DNA from: Paenibacillus sp. V4I7
GTDB taxonomy: Bacteria > Bacillota > Bacilli > Paenibacillales > NBRC-103111
Assembly (NCBI RefSeq): GCF_030817275.1
Contig: NZ_JAUSZD010000002.1
Coordinates: 2,790,001-2,854,000 of the forward strand
Direction: 5' to 3'
Length of the DNA: 64,000 nucleotides
The position numbers and the translations under genes were made by a program. Numbering within the stretch: the stretch's first letter is position 1; every line of letters starts with the position of its first letter. Of this stretch, positions 1 through 7,784 are shown piece by piece. The notes beneath the pieces were generated by a model. It was given only the letters and a program-made list of their open reading frames with translations. It made no database searches and was not told where the DNA came from.

Positions 1-126
1 CAAGCATGCGAGGAGATCGGCGTGGAGTGGGCTGCGGTAGAGCAGGACGACTGTTATGACCGCAATCCTTTCGAAAGTTTGAAGATCAGCTTTGCCAATC
101 TTGCAAAATTAGGGTTAAAAGGTTGA
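1..126 (+). CDS. Sugar phosphate isomerase/epimerase family protein, C-terminal end (5' truncated by window edge)
   Basis: Frame 1 is open from the first base to a TGA at 124-126 and gives 41 residues ending in FANLAKLGLKG. The stretch WAAVEQDDCYDRNPFES followed by a helix is typical of the C-terminal end of xylose-isomerase-like TIM-barrel proteins, which bind a metal ion and act on sugars or sugar phosphates. Only the tail is visible, so neither the start nor the active site can be judged. The family call rests on pattern memory alone. A terminator-like hairpin follows about 40 bases downstream. Confidence 0.6.
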   Translation, partial: QACEEIGVEWAAVEQDDCYDRNPFESLKISFANLAKLGLKG

Positions 127-130
127 AGTT

Positions 131-194
131 ACGTAGAACTATAGCTGAATAAACGACCAGAACAAGGCTGCCGGTGGATCGGTGGCCTTTTTTT
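131..194 (+). repeat. Partial dispersed repeat (family A) carrying a rho-independent terminator
   Basis: GTAGAACTATAGCTGAATAA resembles the left end of the family A repeat at 1487. The arms AAGGCTGCC (164-172) and GGTGGCCTT (181-189) pair with two wobbles and are followed by a T run. The hairpin probably ends the upstream transcript. Confidence 0.55.
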
Positions 195-329
195 CACTTA
201 AGATAAAGAAGAGAATGAGCTTTACTAGAGTAATATTATTAAAATGACTGACATAGGTGAGGAATTGAATGAAAATATCTTCACGTCCATAGACATCAAT
301 ACGACAAGTGTCTAAAACATTCAGAATAA

Positions 330-371
330 AAGCAACCATTGCTGACATATTGGTGTCAGTAATGGTTGCTT
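330..371. repeat. Long inverted repeat upstream of the VOC gene
   Basis: AAGCAACCATTGCTGACA (330-347) pairs with TGTCAGTAATGGTTGCTT (354-371) across a 6-base loop. The 18-bp stem has a single G-T wobble. No T tract follows, and the ribosome binding site of the next gene lies about 30 bases downstream. It could be an mRNA leader structure, an operator or a mobile-repeat remnant. Confidence 0.75.
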
Positions 372-422
372 ATAATAACAATAAAACCAATAATATTTAA
401 CTTAGGAGGAAATTGAGTATGA

Positions 423-848
423 GTGCAAAACAAACATTACGAGGGATTTGCGACCATCAGTTATTGGGCAGATGATATGGAGGCGGCAAAGGCGTGGTAC
501 TCTGAGCTGCTGGGCAGTTCGCCTTACTTCGAACGATCAGGACCAGATGGTCAACTAGCCTATGCCGAGTTTCGCCTTGGAGACTACCAGCACGAACTAG
601 GTCTGATCGATCGCCGTTTTGCTCCTGCGCGTGCAACGGCTGGCCCCGGTGGGACCATTATGTACTGGCATGTTGATGATATAGAAGCCACGCTTAACAA
701 TTTGATGGCCATGGGAGCGGAAGAGTACGAACCGCTTGTACATCGTGGGGAGGGATTCATCACGGCTTCCGTCACGGATCCATTTGGTAACGTGCTGGGT
801 ATTATGTACAATTCTCACTATTTGGAGATGTTGAATTCCAGAATCTAG
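423..848 (+). CDS. VOC (glyoxalase/bleomycin-resistance fold) protein, start possibly frameshifted
   Basis: A 141-residue product with YEGFATISYWADDMEAAKAWY at the N-terminus and SVTDPFGNVLGIMYN near the end, as in single-domain VOC proteins that bind a metal and act on small substrates. As read it starts at GTG 423. The well-placed AGGAGG (404-409) instead points to ATG 419, which is out of frame. Removing one A from the AAA at 432-434 would join that ATG to the domain as MSAKQHYEGF. The N-terminus is therefore either a suboptimal GTG start or a one-base indel. The substrate is unknown. Confidence 0.75.
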   Translation: MQNKHYEGFATISYWADDMEAAKAWYSELLGSSPYFERSGPDGQLAYAEFRLGDYQHELGLIDRRFAPARATAGPGGTIMYWHVDDIEATLNNLMAMGAEEYEPLVHRGEGFITASVTDPFGNVLGIMYNSHYLEMLNSRI

Positions 849-863
849 GGGTGACCAGAATAA

Positions 864-1421
864 ATGGTAATAGATAAAATAGTACAAGTTCACACTCGAC
901 AAGAATGGCGAAAGTGGCTAAGTGACTATCACATTACAGAAGATTATTGTTGGTTAACTACAAATCATCATTCCGTAAGTTACTTAGACTTTGTTGAAGA
1001 AGCCTTGTGTTTTGGCTGGATTGATAGCACACGTAAAAAAATGGCTGACACTCAAACGGCGCAACGATTTTCACCCAGGAAAAAAAAGAGCAACTGGTCA
1101 GAGCTCAATAAAGAACGTGTCCGACGGTTAGATAAACTAGGCATCATGACAGAATCTGGAAATAAAGTATTGCCCGATATGAACACCGAATCTTTTATAA
1201 TTCATGAAGATATCTTAGCGCAAATGCGTCAGGACGAAGCGCTCTTTCACAATTTTCAAGCCTTGCCAGAACTATATGTTAGAGTCAAAATTGACAATAT
1301 CCAGTCAGTGCGGCACGATGCAACGTTGTATCATAATCGATTGACAAAGTTTATTGAACATACTCGTGTAAATAAAATGTATGGACAGTGGAATGATAAT
1401 GGTCGTCTATTAGGGTATTAA
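864..1421 (+). CDS. YdeI/OmpD-associated (OmdA) family protein
   Basis: 185 residues. The region with SYLDFVEEALCFGWIDS followed by QRFSPRKKKSNWSELNKERVRRL is the hallmark of the YdeI / OmpD-associated family, whose biochemical role is poorly defined (members are often labelled bacteriocin-protection proteins). The length fits the family. It starts 15 bases after the VOC gene, with AGGGGTG (848-854) as a modest ribosome binding site, so the two are probably cotranscribed. There is no signal peptide or membrane segment, so it is cytoplasmic. Confidence 0.8.
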   Translation: MVIDKIVQVHTRQEWRKWLSDYHITEDYCWLTTNHHSVSYLDFVEEALCFGWIDSTRKKMADTQTAQRFSPRKKKSNWSELNKERVRRLDKLGIMTESGNKVLPDMNTESFIIHEDILAQMRQDEALFHNFQALPELYVRVKIDNIQSVRHDATLYHNRLTKFIEHTRVNKMYGQWNDNGRLLGY

Positions 1422-1486
1422 ACTACCTGAAAGTAGTCGACCAAGAATCTTCATTCATCTGTGGTGCCCTGCGAGGGGCATGGATG

Positions 1487-1575
1487 GCTAACGGAGAACT
1501 ATAGCTCAATACAGAACGAAACGAGGCTGCCGGCACAAACGGCAGCCTCCATTGACGTTAACGGGCAGTTTAACG
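1487..1575. repeat. Dispersed intergenic repeat, family A, best-preserved copy
   Basis: It begins GCTAACGGAGAACTATAG, carries the hairpin GAGGCTGCCG (1523-1532) / CGGCAGCCTC (1540-1549), and ends CGTTAACGGGCAGTTTAACG. The TAACGG words at both ends form an imperfect direct repeat. Similar copies lie at 131, 32996, 51578, 59995 and 60437, with single ends elsewhere. Confidence 0.7.
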
Positions 1576-1661
1576 TAACCATTTCATTAGTTAAATCGTC
1601 TATTATGTACATAAGTAACCTTAGCAGGTGAATCCAGATTTAGTTTAAGGAGAGAAATTCA

Positions 1662-2090
1662 ATGCAGATCACAAGGTTTAAGAAATCAACATCAATCATT
1701 GTTGGCATATTAATTTTAATACTGTTGATTGCCGCAATTTATTCTTACTTTAAGTTGTACTTACCTGATCTACCATTGGATGGTGTTACCAAAAGACAAG
1801 CATACGAGAAAATCTTTAATAGTCACAATGCCATTGTGTTTTTAGCCGATCAAGGAGACTACAATTGGTATATTTATAATGGACCTCAGAAAGAAGGCGG
1901 AACTGAACTAATCAAACGAATGAAAACTTTAGGTTTTATTTTTATTGAGCAGATGGGGTCTGGATATATTTTTAGTAAGGAGAACACTCAGGATAAGATT
2001 GTAGTTACATCTCAACAGTGGACCAATAAATACGTTTTATATAAAGCACCTTATGAAGTAAAACTAACAAGTGCAGCGAGGTTACAATGA
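1662..2090 (+). CDS. Membrane-anchored protein of unknown function
   Basis: 142 residues and AT-rich. The N-terminus has a lysine-rich start (ITRFKKSTS) followed by one strongly hydrophobic segment at about residues 13-32, then a soluble domain of about 105 residues rich in aromatic residues. This suggests a protein tethered to the membrane with its domain outside. AAGGAGAG lies upstream of ATG 1662. Its stop overlaps the start of the next gene (ATGA), which has the same topology, so the pair is one operon. I do not recognise the family. Confidence 0.7.
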   Translation: MQITRFKKSTSIIVGILILILLIAAIYSYFKLYLPDLPLDGVTKRQAYEKIFNSHNAIVFLADQGDYNWYIYNGPQKEGGTELIKRMKTLGFIFIEQMGSGYIFSKENTQDKIVVTSQQWTNKYVLYKAPYEVKLTSAARLQ

Positions 2091-2584
2091 CATTAAGAAA
2101 GTCTATATATATTTTGATTGCAATAATTCTTATTGGTTTTGGTTGTTTATTATATAAGATTCAATCTGTAGTTCCTTCTACAATGAAATTTTCTGATTTT
2201 GGGCTTGGTGCTGAAACCTTATATTTTTATAAAGGGGGTACATATTACAAGAACCAAACACTCATACAGAAGTATTTTGATTTAAACAAAATTAAGGATG
2301 TTAGAAGAATCTCCTTTGAAAAAACAAAATCTGCAGCTAAAATAATTAGTTTTGCTTATAATTCTGATAAGGGAAGAGATTTATTTATTGATGATAAAGG
2401 AAGTGTTTACTTCGTTGTATCAAAGTCAGAAATAAGAAATAAATCAAGACTTCATTGGCTTTGGTGGAAGTTAGATGTTTCCAACAAATATAATAGTATC
2501 TATTATTTTTCAGATCCAGACCCTGCAATTGTAGAATTAATGAATCAGATAACTAATGAAATAGGATATAGGGATGGACTTTGA
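2087..2584 (+). CDS. Membrane-anchored protein of unknown function, partner of the preceding gene
   Basis: 165 residues, very AT-rich, starting at an ATGA overlap with the upstream gene and so translationally coupled to it. One N-terminal hydrophobic segment (about residues 6-24, containing a GFGC that is not a convincing lipobox) precedes a charged extracellular-type domain. No motif was recognised. The low GC of both genes compared with their neighbours suggests they arrived together by transfer. Confidence 0.7.
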   Translation: MTLRKSIYILIAIILIGFGCLLYKIQSVVPSTMKFSDFGLGAETLYFYKGGTYYKNQTLIQKYFDLNKIKDVRRISFEKTKSAAKIISFAYNSDKGRDLFIDDKGSVYFVVSKSEIRNKSRLHWLWWKLDVSNKYNSIYYFSDPDPAIVELMNQITNEIGYRDGL

Positions 2585-2788
2585 CTTTAGACAGATATAA
2601 ATGGACATTACGCATAATATGCCTATGTGGAGTAACAAAAAATAAGAAATATTAAACGAAAAAAATTCTCTTTTTAAATAGGGATTTTGCCTTTATTCTT
2701 GATCTAAGACAAAAGAGCAAGAAATATAATGGTAACCAATATATCATATAATCGCTCAACATCATGCATGGGGAGGAGATAAGCATAA

Positions 2789-3574
2789 TTGAAACCAATC
2801 ATTCAACTCCTGCATTTTGGCTATCATCAGACGATGAGCTGCATATTTCCTGTTGCGATCTTTGGAACTTTAGCTCTTTCTAACGTAATAGCGGTACCAT
2901 TCATTTATCGTTATGATGCCATTCTACTTATACTGCTTGGAGTGCAATACTTCATGTACCGCAGCGGATTAGAGACACGTGATGAAATCAAAGTAATCTG
3001 TGTTTTTCACTTTATTGGATTGTTGCTGGAGTTATATAAGGTATGGATGGGATCATGGTCATACCCTGAGCCTGGGTATACGAAGTTGCTCGGTGTCCCG
3101 CTCTATAGCGGATTTATGTATGCAAGTGTAGCAAGCTTTATGTGTCAGGTGTGGCGGAGACTGCGGATGGACATGACCGGCTGGCCTGGGCTTAGGTCCT
3201 CGGTGCTGTTAGGAGGAGCCATCTATTTCAACTTTTTCACACATCATTTTATTCCCGATTTTCGTTGGTGGTTGACGGCACTTGTGTTTATTGTCTTCTG
3301 GAAAACACAGATCATATATCGGGTTCGGACTATAACTTATCGAATGCCCTTAACTCTCGCTTTTCTCATTGTAGGTTTTTTCATTTGGTTAGCAGAAAAT
3401 ATAGCCACATTTTTTGACGCTTGGAAATACCCTGATCAGCACCAAACCTGGCAACTGGTTAGTTTCAGCAAGATCAGCTCATGGTTCCTTCTCGTAATCA
3501 TTAGTGTCATCATCGTTGCTCAACTTAAACATGTTAAAGCTAATCGAACAAGGAACGATTTATTTTCCTGCTAG
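2789..3574 (+). CDS. DUF817 family integral membrane protein (YoaT-like)
   Basis: 261 residues with seven or eight predicted membrane segments. The run from FHFIGLLLELYKVWMGSW through YPEPGY to GVPLYSGFMYASVASF is characteristic of DUF817 proteins such as B. subtilis YoaT; their function is unknown. The start is TTG 2789, behind GGGGAGGAG (2769-2777), and no in-frame ATG is better placed. The gene appears to stand alone, with more than 200 bases upstream and about 80 downstream. Confidence 0.8.
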   Translation: MKPIIQLLHFGYHQTMSCIFPVAIFGTLALSNVIAVPFIYRYDAILLILLGVQYFMYRSGLETRDEIKVICVFHFIGLLLELYKVWMGSWSYPEPGYTKLLGVPLYSGFMYASVASFMCQVWRRLRMDMTGWPGLRSSVLLGGAIYFNFFTHHFIPDFRWWLTALVFIVFWKTQIIYRVRTITYRMPLTLAFLIVGFFIWLAENIATFFDAWKYPDQHQTWQLVSFSKISSWFLLVIISVIIVAQLKHVKANRTRNDLFSC

Positions 3575-3655
3575 ATTGCGCTAACGCAGAACGATTGTTA
3601 AATAACAGAAGCACGGTAGAGCGTGAAAATGGGTTTGAAAGGCATGGTGACTTAA

Positions 3656-4390
3656 TTGAAATACGGGAAAATAATTGGTGAAGGCAATACGGCAACTGTA
3701 TATGAATGGGAAGAAGGTACAGTGCTTAAGCTTTTCGATCAGGGCTATCCAAATAAAGCGGTAGAAAGAGAGTTTCAAAACGCGAAGGCAATCAATGGTA
3801 TGAATTTTGCAAAACCAAAGGCATATGAAATTATTTGTTGCGAAGGGCGAATGGGTATTTTATATGACAGAGTGGAGGGCGAATCCCTGTTGGATTGGGT
3901 TTTGAAAACAGGTGACCTCCAGGGATGTGCGGAACTTATGGCAAGGCTGCACAAGACAATCGTTCAGAACAAAGTTAGCAATGTAATGAATTACAAAGAA
4001 TTTTTAAAATCCAATATATTAATAGCGCCATCGACTAATTTATTGGAACAAGAAGCAGTATTAGAAATCCTGGATAGATTGAAAGATGGAGATACACTTT
4101 GTCATGGTGATTTTCATCCGGGTAATATATTACTTTCAAACGGGCATGCATTGGTTATAGACTTCATGAATGTGTGCCATGGAGATTTTTTGTATGATGT
4201 TGCAAGAACTGTTTTTTTGGTGGAATATACACCAGTTCCAGAAGATGCAGGTGATAGAGAAACACTTCTGCGATTTAAGAAAACGCTGGCAGACTTATAT
4301 CTTATCGAAATGAATGTTACCCGAGAAATGATACATGATTATCTATCTGTCATTATTGTGGCTAGAGTAGGTGAATGCCCTAACGAATAG
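3656..4390 (+). CDS. Aminoglycoside-phosphotransferase-fold small-molecule kinase
   Basis: 244 residues. The N-lobe has IGEGNTATVYEW (glycine-rich loop) and VLKLF (ATP-binding lysine). The C-lobe has the catalytic CHGDFHPGNIL and the metal-binding VIDFMN, the standard APH / choline-kinase-like signature. Such enzymes phosphorylate small molecules, but family members are too diverse to infer the substrate. It starts at TTG 3656 with only a weak GGTGA upstream. The C-terminus ends shortly after SVIIVARVGECPNE, which may be slightly short for the fold. Confidence 0.75.
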   Translation: MKYGKIIGEGNTATVYEWEEGTVLKLFDQGYPNKAVEREFQNAKAINGMNFAKPKAYEIICCEGRMGILYDRVEGESLLDWVLKTGDLQGCAELMARLHKTIVQNKVSNVMNYKEFLKSNILIAPSTNLLEQEAVLEILDRLKDGDTLCHGDFHPGNILLSNGHALVIDFMNVCHGDFLYDVARTVFLVEYTPVPEDAGDRETLLRFKKTLADLYLIEMNVTREMIHDYLSVIIVARVGECPNE

Positions 4391-4423
4391 GTTGGGTTTA
4401 GGCGTTCCTCAGTCTTTACATGC

Positions 4424-4683
4424 TTATAATAGTACAAGTGAACGTATCTTTAGAAGTCCAATCAACTTACGTAGAACGAGAGCTCCACGCCACTTCCCCG
4501 AACTGGCTTCCGTGAGGTTGAGCCCCGCATGACGAAGCAAGGTGTTACCATGATCAAAACCGCTTAAATCCCCGGATTCTCCTAAAATACCAGCTAATGA
4601 AATAGCGTTAATCCTTTTAATGACAAGCATCTGCTTGGCATAAGGAATGCGATGAAGCACAGCAATGACTTCTTGTAATTAAA
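4424..4683 (-). pseudogene. IS110-family transposase remnant (C-terminal part)
   Basis: On the minus strand the reading frame gives ISLAGILGESGDLSGFDH followed by LLRHAGLNLTEASSGKWRG. This matches the pattern of the IS110/IS116/IS902 C-terminal domain (…AEVGDLSRYDHPRQ…KLAGLNL.E.SSGK.KG…). The N-terminal DEDD catalytic domain is missing, as is the usual end after the serine-containing motif. No element ends could be picked out. It sits immediately upstream of a broken LacI gene, so the element may have taken part in the rearrangements that follow. Confidence 0.65.
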
Positions 4684-4833
4684 TAATTCGATTTTTTACA
4701 GGAGAAAAAGGATATAATTTGAATTTCAAGAATATTTTTGACCAAGAATACAATAGCTGATTTTATACTTATCGTATGATAGATCCAACATGGAGTGTCA
4801 GGGAAATGGAACTAAGTTTGAGAGGGGCATGGA

Positions 4834-5474
4834 ATGAAACCGACCATTTACGATGTGGCCCAAACCGCCGGGATGTCCATCGCAACCGTATCTAAAGTGA
4901 TTAACGAGACAGGCAGAATTAGCGATAAGACGAGAAAGCACGTATTCAGTGTAATGGAGCAGCTGAATTACCAACCGAGCATGGTAGCTTCCGCTTTGAC
5001 GGGAAAAAGCACCTACACGATTGGATTCACACTACCGGATTTAGCAAACCCATTTTTTGCTGAAATCGCCCGGTCTGTCGAGGATCTGGGACATGAATAC
5101 GGTTTTAGTGTATTTATTTGCAGCACAGATAATGACCCAGACAAAGAAGTGAAATATTTATCTCTGCTCACGCAAAAGAGGGTAGACGGCATTACCTCCG
5201 CAACTCGGATTCAAAATGATCAATTCTTAAAAAAGCTGATTCAGCAAAATATCCCTATGGCTTTAATTACAGGTGAAATGCCAACGCTGGCTGTGGATAC
5301 CGTGATGGTCGATGACTACCTCGGAGGTAACCCGGCGGGAATCATTTGGTGGAGCTAGGGCACAAGCGGATCGCCATCCTGGTAGAGGATATGGATAACA
5401 GCAGCAATCGTGAGCGTATCCGCGGTTGTAAGCAGGCTCTGACTAATGCAAGTTTGCCTTTAGAGGAACATTAA
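4834..5474 (+). pseudogene. LacI-family transcriptional regulator, frameshifted and truncated
   Basis: The N-terminus is a perfect LacI helix-turn-helix (TIYDVAQTAGMSIATVSKVIN) followed by the hinge and the start of the periplasmic-binding-like effector domain (GFTLPDLANPFFAEIARS). At about 5338-5342 one A is missing from a homopolymer. Restoring it continues as GNHLVELGHKRIAILVED, the expected LacI sequence. The frame then runs only to about 5465, where the sequence switches to a solute-binding protein. About 40% of the regulator is deleted, so it cannot sense its ligand. Confidence 0.85.
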
Positions 5475-6232
5475 TTCCCAACTTAGGTAAAATTGATGAA
5501 AATAATTTGAAGAACTTGGACGGGAAGGGCGTTCCTTACCGTGCCTCAGCCGTCGTATTAGCCTACAACAGCGAGAAAGTAAAGAATCCTCCCAAAACGA
5601 CTGATGAGCTCTATGAGTGGATTAGCAAAAATCCAGGCCGCTTTGCCTATAATGATCCAGCAACCGGCGGGTCTGGGGATTCTTTTGTACAAACGGTCAT
5701 TTATAATTTCCTTCCACCGGAAGCGAACACGAGTCAAGATCCAAAATGGACGAAGCAATGGGATAAAGGCTTTAAGCTGCTGAAGGAGCTTCATCCGAGG
5801 ATGTATCAAAAAGGCGTATATCCGAAGAAAAACCAAGGCACTTTGGAATTAATGGCAAACGGCGAGGTAGATATGATCCCGGCATGGTCCGATCAAGGGC
5901 TTGAGCAAATCAGCAAAAAGCTGCTTCCAGAAACGACGAAGTTGACACAAATTAGCCCGTCTTTCACCGGAGGACCGACGTATCTCATGGCTCCTAAGCT
6001 ATCCGAGCGCTTAGATTCAGTCGCTAAGTTCCTAGACTTTGTACTAACACCTGAAGCACAAACCGTTATTACTCAGAAAATGTACGGGTACCCAGGAATC
6101 AAATGGTCGGAAATGCCTTCGAAACTGAGAGATGAGTTTAAGGATGTGACAGCAGGCTATCGAACTTTCAACCTAGGTGATCTGGGTAAAGAAATTCAAA
6201 AATGCTGGCAGCAAGAAGTTGCAGGCCAATGA
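5466..6232 (+). pseudogene. Extracellular solute-binding protein of an ABC importer, N-terminus lost
   Basis: The open frame begins abruptly inside the protein (TLIPNLGKIDENNLKNLDG) with no start codon or signal peptide and runs for about 250 residues to a normal C-terminus. KGVPYRASAVVLAYNSEKV, the ANGEVDMIPAWSDQ region and FLDFVLTPEAQTVI are typical of family-1 type solute-binding proteins (YnjB-like in feel). The missing front was probably lost in the deletion that fused it to lacI. Without a signal peptide it cannot serve a transporter. Confidence 0.75.
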
Positions 6233-6420
6233 ATAAAAATATGAAACAGGGGATCTTTGGGCTTTCGCTAGTCATCCCATCCTTCTTGCTTTTATGTTTT
6301 GTCGTTATAGCACCAATTATCCTGGCGATTCACGAAAGTTTTAGAGATGAAAATTATACGTTGCAGTATTTATGTTTGTTTTGTGCTCTTTTATGGGATA
6401 TTTTTACATCCAAACGATGA
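6229..6420 (+). pseudogene. ABC importer permease fragment
   Basis: ATG 6229 overlaps the stop of the binding-protein frame, as in an intact operon. The product starts MNKNMKQGIFGLSLVIPSF and contains one membrane segment and APIILAIHESFRDENY, as in MalF-type permeases. After about 45 codons the sequence jumps to an unrelated hydrophobic stretch and stops. In another frame the end reads GYFYIQTMIKDDK, suggesting an internal deletion joining two parts of the transport operon. Confidence 0.6.
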
Positions 6421-6467
6421 TCAAGGACGATAAAGTTTCGTCACATTAAGTCATACTTTGGAATGAG

Positions 6468-6498
6468 CACCTTTCCCTTATAGGGGAAAGGTGTTTTT
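6468..6498 (+). terminator. Rho-independent terminator
   Basis: CACCTTTCCC (6468-6477) pairs with GGGAAAGGTG (6484-6493), followed by TTTTT. It marks the end of the former ABC operon. Confidence 0.8.
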
Positions 6499-6519
6499 CA
6501 AGTTGAAGGAGGAGCAACG

Positions 6520-6744
6520 ATGAAGACACTGCTGATTGCGGATGGAACTGTGACACCAAGCTATTCGAAGAGCCATATTACCTAAACCCTTCATTTGCAT
6601 AAGGAATGTCGTAAGCTTCATGTGGAATTCGCGTAGAACCGAAAAAGTTGGAGGATGAAGAATCGGTCGCAAATCGACATAGAGCTTGATTTAACCGGTG
6701 TTCAATGGATGCGTGCTGAGATGCACAAGAACATATATCATTAA
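6520..6744 (+). pseudogene. Remnant of an unidentified gene (start and end only)
   Basis: GGAGGAG precedes ATG 6520, which opens MKTLLIADGTVTPSYSKSHIT and then stops. A second frame ends QIDIELDLTGVQWMRAEMHK at TAA 6742-6744. The two pieces look like the first and last parts of one gene whose middle is gone. The identity is unknown. Confidence 0.4.
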
Positions 6745-6745
6745 G

Positions 6746-6822
6746 TGCCGCGTAAATCGCGGCATTTTTGATTTATGGGATAAAGTTCTTGTCACGGCTA
6801 ACTGACAAGAACTTTATCCCAT
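6746..6822. repeat. Family B two-hairpin repeat (terminator plus 20-bp inverted repeat)
   Basis: First hairpin: TGCCGCG (6746-6752) TAAAT CGCGGCA (6758-6764), followed by TTTTT. Second hairpin: ATGGGATAAAGTTCTTGTCA (6775-6794) is a perfect 20-bp inverted match to 6803-6822 across an 8-base loop. The same two-part layout recurs at 9584 and 20451. Confidence 0.85.
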
Positions 6823-6893
6823 TTTCGAAATTGACACGAACATTATCTCGATGTTATTACCCGCTATCCATTTATTCAGGCTTCTTTCACATG

Positions 6894-6938
6894 TTGACAA
6901 ATAAATGAACTAGATATATTCTAAATATAGATAGAATA
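6894..6938 (+). promoter_or_regulatory. SigA-type promoter with overlapping palindrome for the pirin operon
   Basis: TTGACA (6894-6899), a 17-base spacer and TATTCT (6917-6922). The -10 box is the left half of the inverted repeat TATTCTA (6917-6923) / TAGAATA (6932-6938). This is a good candidate operator for the MarR protein encoded second in the operon. Confidence 0.65.
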
Positions 6939-6998
6939 AATAATTTTAGGATATATATTATTAGGATTTAAAATTAAGATTAATAGAGGAGCTTTCAA

Positions 6999-7772
6999 AT
7001 GAACATTCAAATTTTAGGCCCCGAATATCAAGCGAAAGAAGAATTCGATAACGGCAAAATAACGGCTCAGAAACCTCTAGGGTTCCCAGGGCAAGGAGCT
7101 GTAACGGTTAGGCTTGGTCCTCTTTTCTACTGGGCTTGGGGAAAAGCCGAAGCGGAAGGAGGTATCGGGTTTCATCCACACTCTGGGTTTGAGATTATGA
7201 CTTATGGAATAGCTGGCCAAGGACTTCACAGAGATACAACTGGAAGCGAAAGTATCCTTGGTCCTGGTGATCTTCAACTCATGCAAACGGGCTCGGGTGT
7301 TCAGCACGCCGAAAGCGTCGAAGCGGGCTTCCAGGGTTTTCAAATTTGGCTTGAGCCTTATTTGAATGAAGCGGTAAAACGTGCACCAAACTATTCTCTG
7401 TTCAAGCACGAGCAGTTTCCTCAGACACATCAGGATGGAGTGAATGTAAAGACGATATTGGGAGAAGGTTCACCCGTCCTACAATTAGTGGCTGTTGCGC
7501 GAATGTTTGACGTAGAGATTCAGCCAGGAGCGTCATACGTCCACAAGCTATTGCCGAACCAGACACTTGCAGGATTGTCGTTTAAAGGCGCCGGTGGTTC
7601 CATTTTAGTGCCTGGACAAGATCCCGTTACATTTCAGAATAAAGACTTTGCCATCGTTCAATGTGAAAAGGAGGGAGAAATCAGCATCCGTGCTGAAGGA
7701 GAGAAGCTTCGAATTTTTCTAATCGAAGTCCCTACAGAAGTGGAATATCCATTGTATGATAAACGCAAATAA
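6999..7772 (+). CDS. Pirin family protein (bicupin)
   Basis: 257 residues. FHPHSGFEIMTYGIAGQGLHRD and the later GSGVQHAE supply the histidines and glutamate that bind the metal in the N-terminal cupin of pirins. The C-terminal half is the second cupin. Bacterial pirins are reported to have quercetinase-like or redox-sensing roles; which applies here cannot be told. AGAGGAG precedes ATG 6999. It is the first gene of a pirin-MarR-monooxygenase unit, which suggests a response to aromatic or oxidising compounds. Confidence 0.9.
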   Translation: MNIQILGPEYQAKEEFDNGKITAQKPLGFPGQGAVTVRLGPLFYWAWGKAEAEGGIGFHPHSGFEIMTYGIAGQGLHRDTTGSESILGPGDLQLMQTGSGVQHAESVEAGFQGFQIWLEPYLNEAVKRAPNYSLFKHEQFPQTHQDGVNVKTILGEGSPVLQLVAVARMFDVEIQPGASYVHKLLPNQTLAGLSFKGAGGSILVPGQDPVTFQNKDFAIVQCEKEGEISIRAEGEKLRIFLIEVPTEVEYPLYDKRK

Positions 7773-7784
7773 GGGGGCTTAAGA

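Noticed and set aside
139..348. Minus-strand frame of 69 codons
   Set aside because: It runs through a terminator and a repeat copy, has no ribosome binding site and no recognisable motif.
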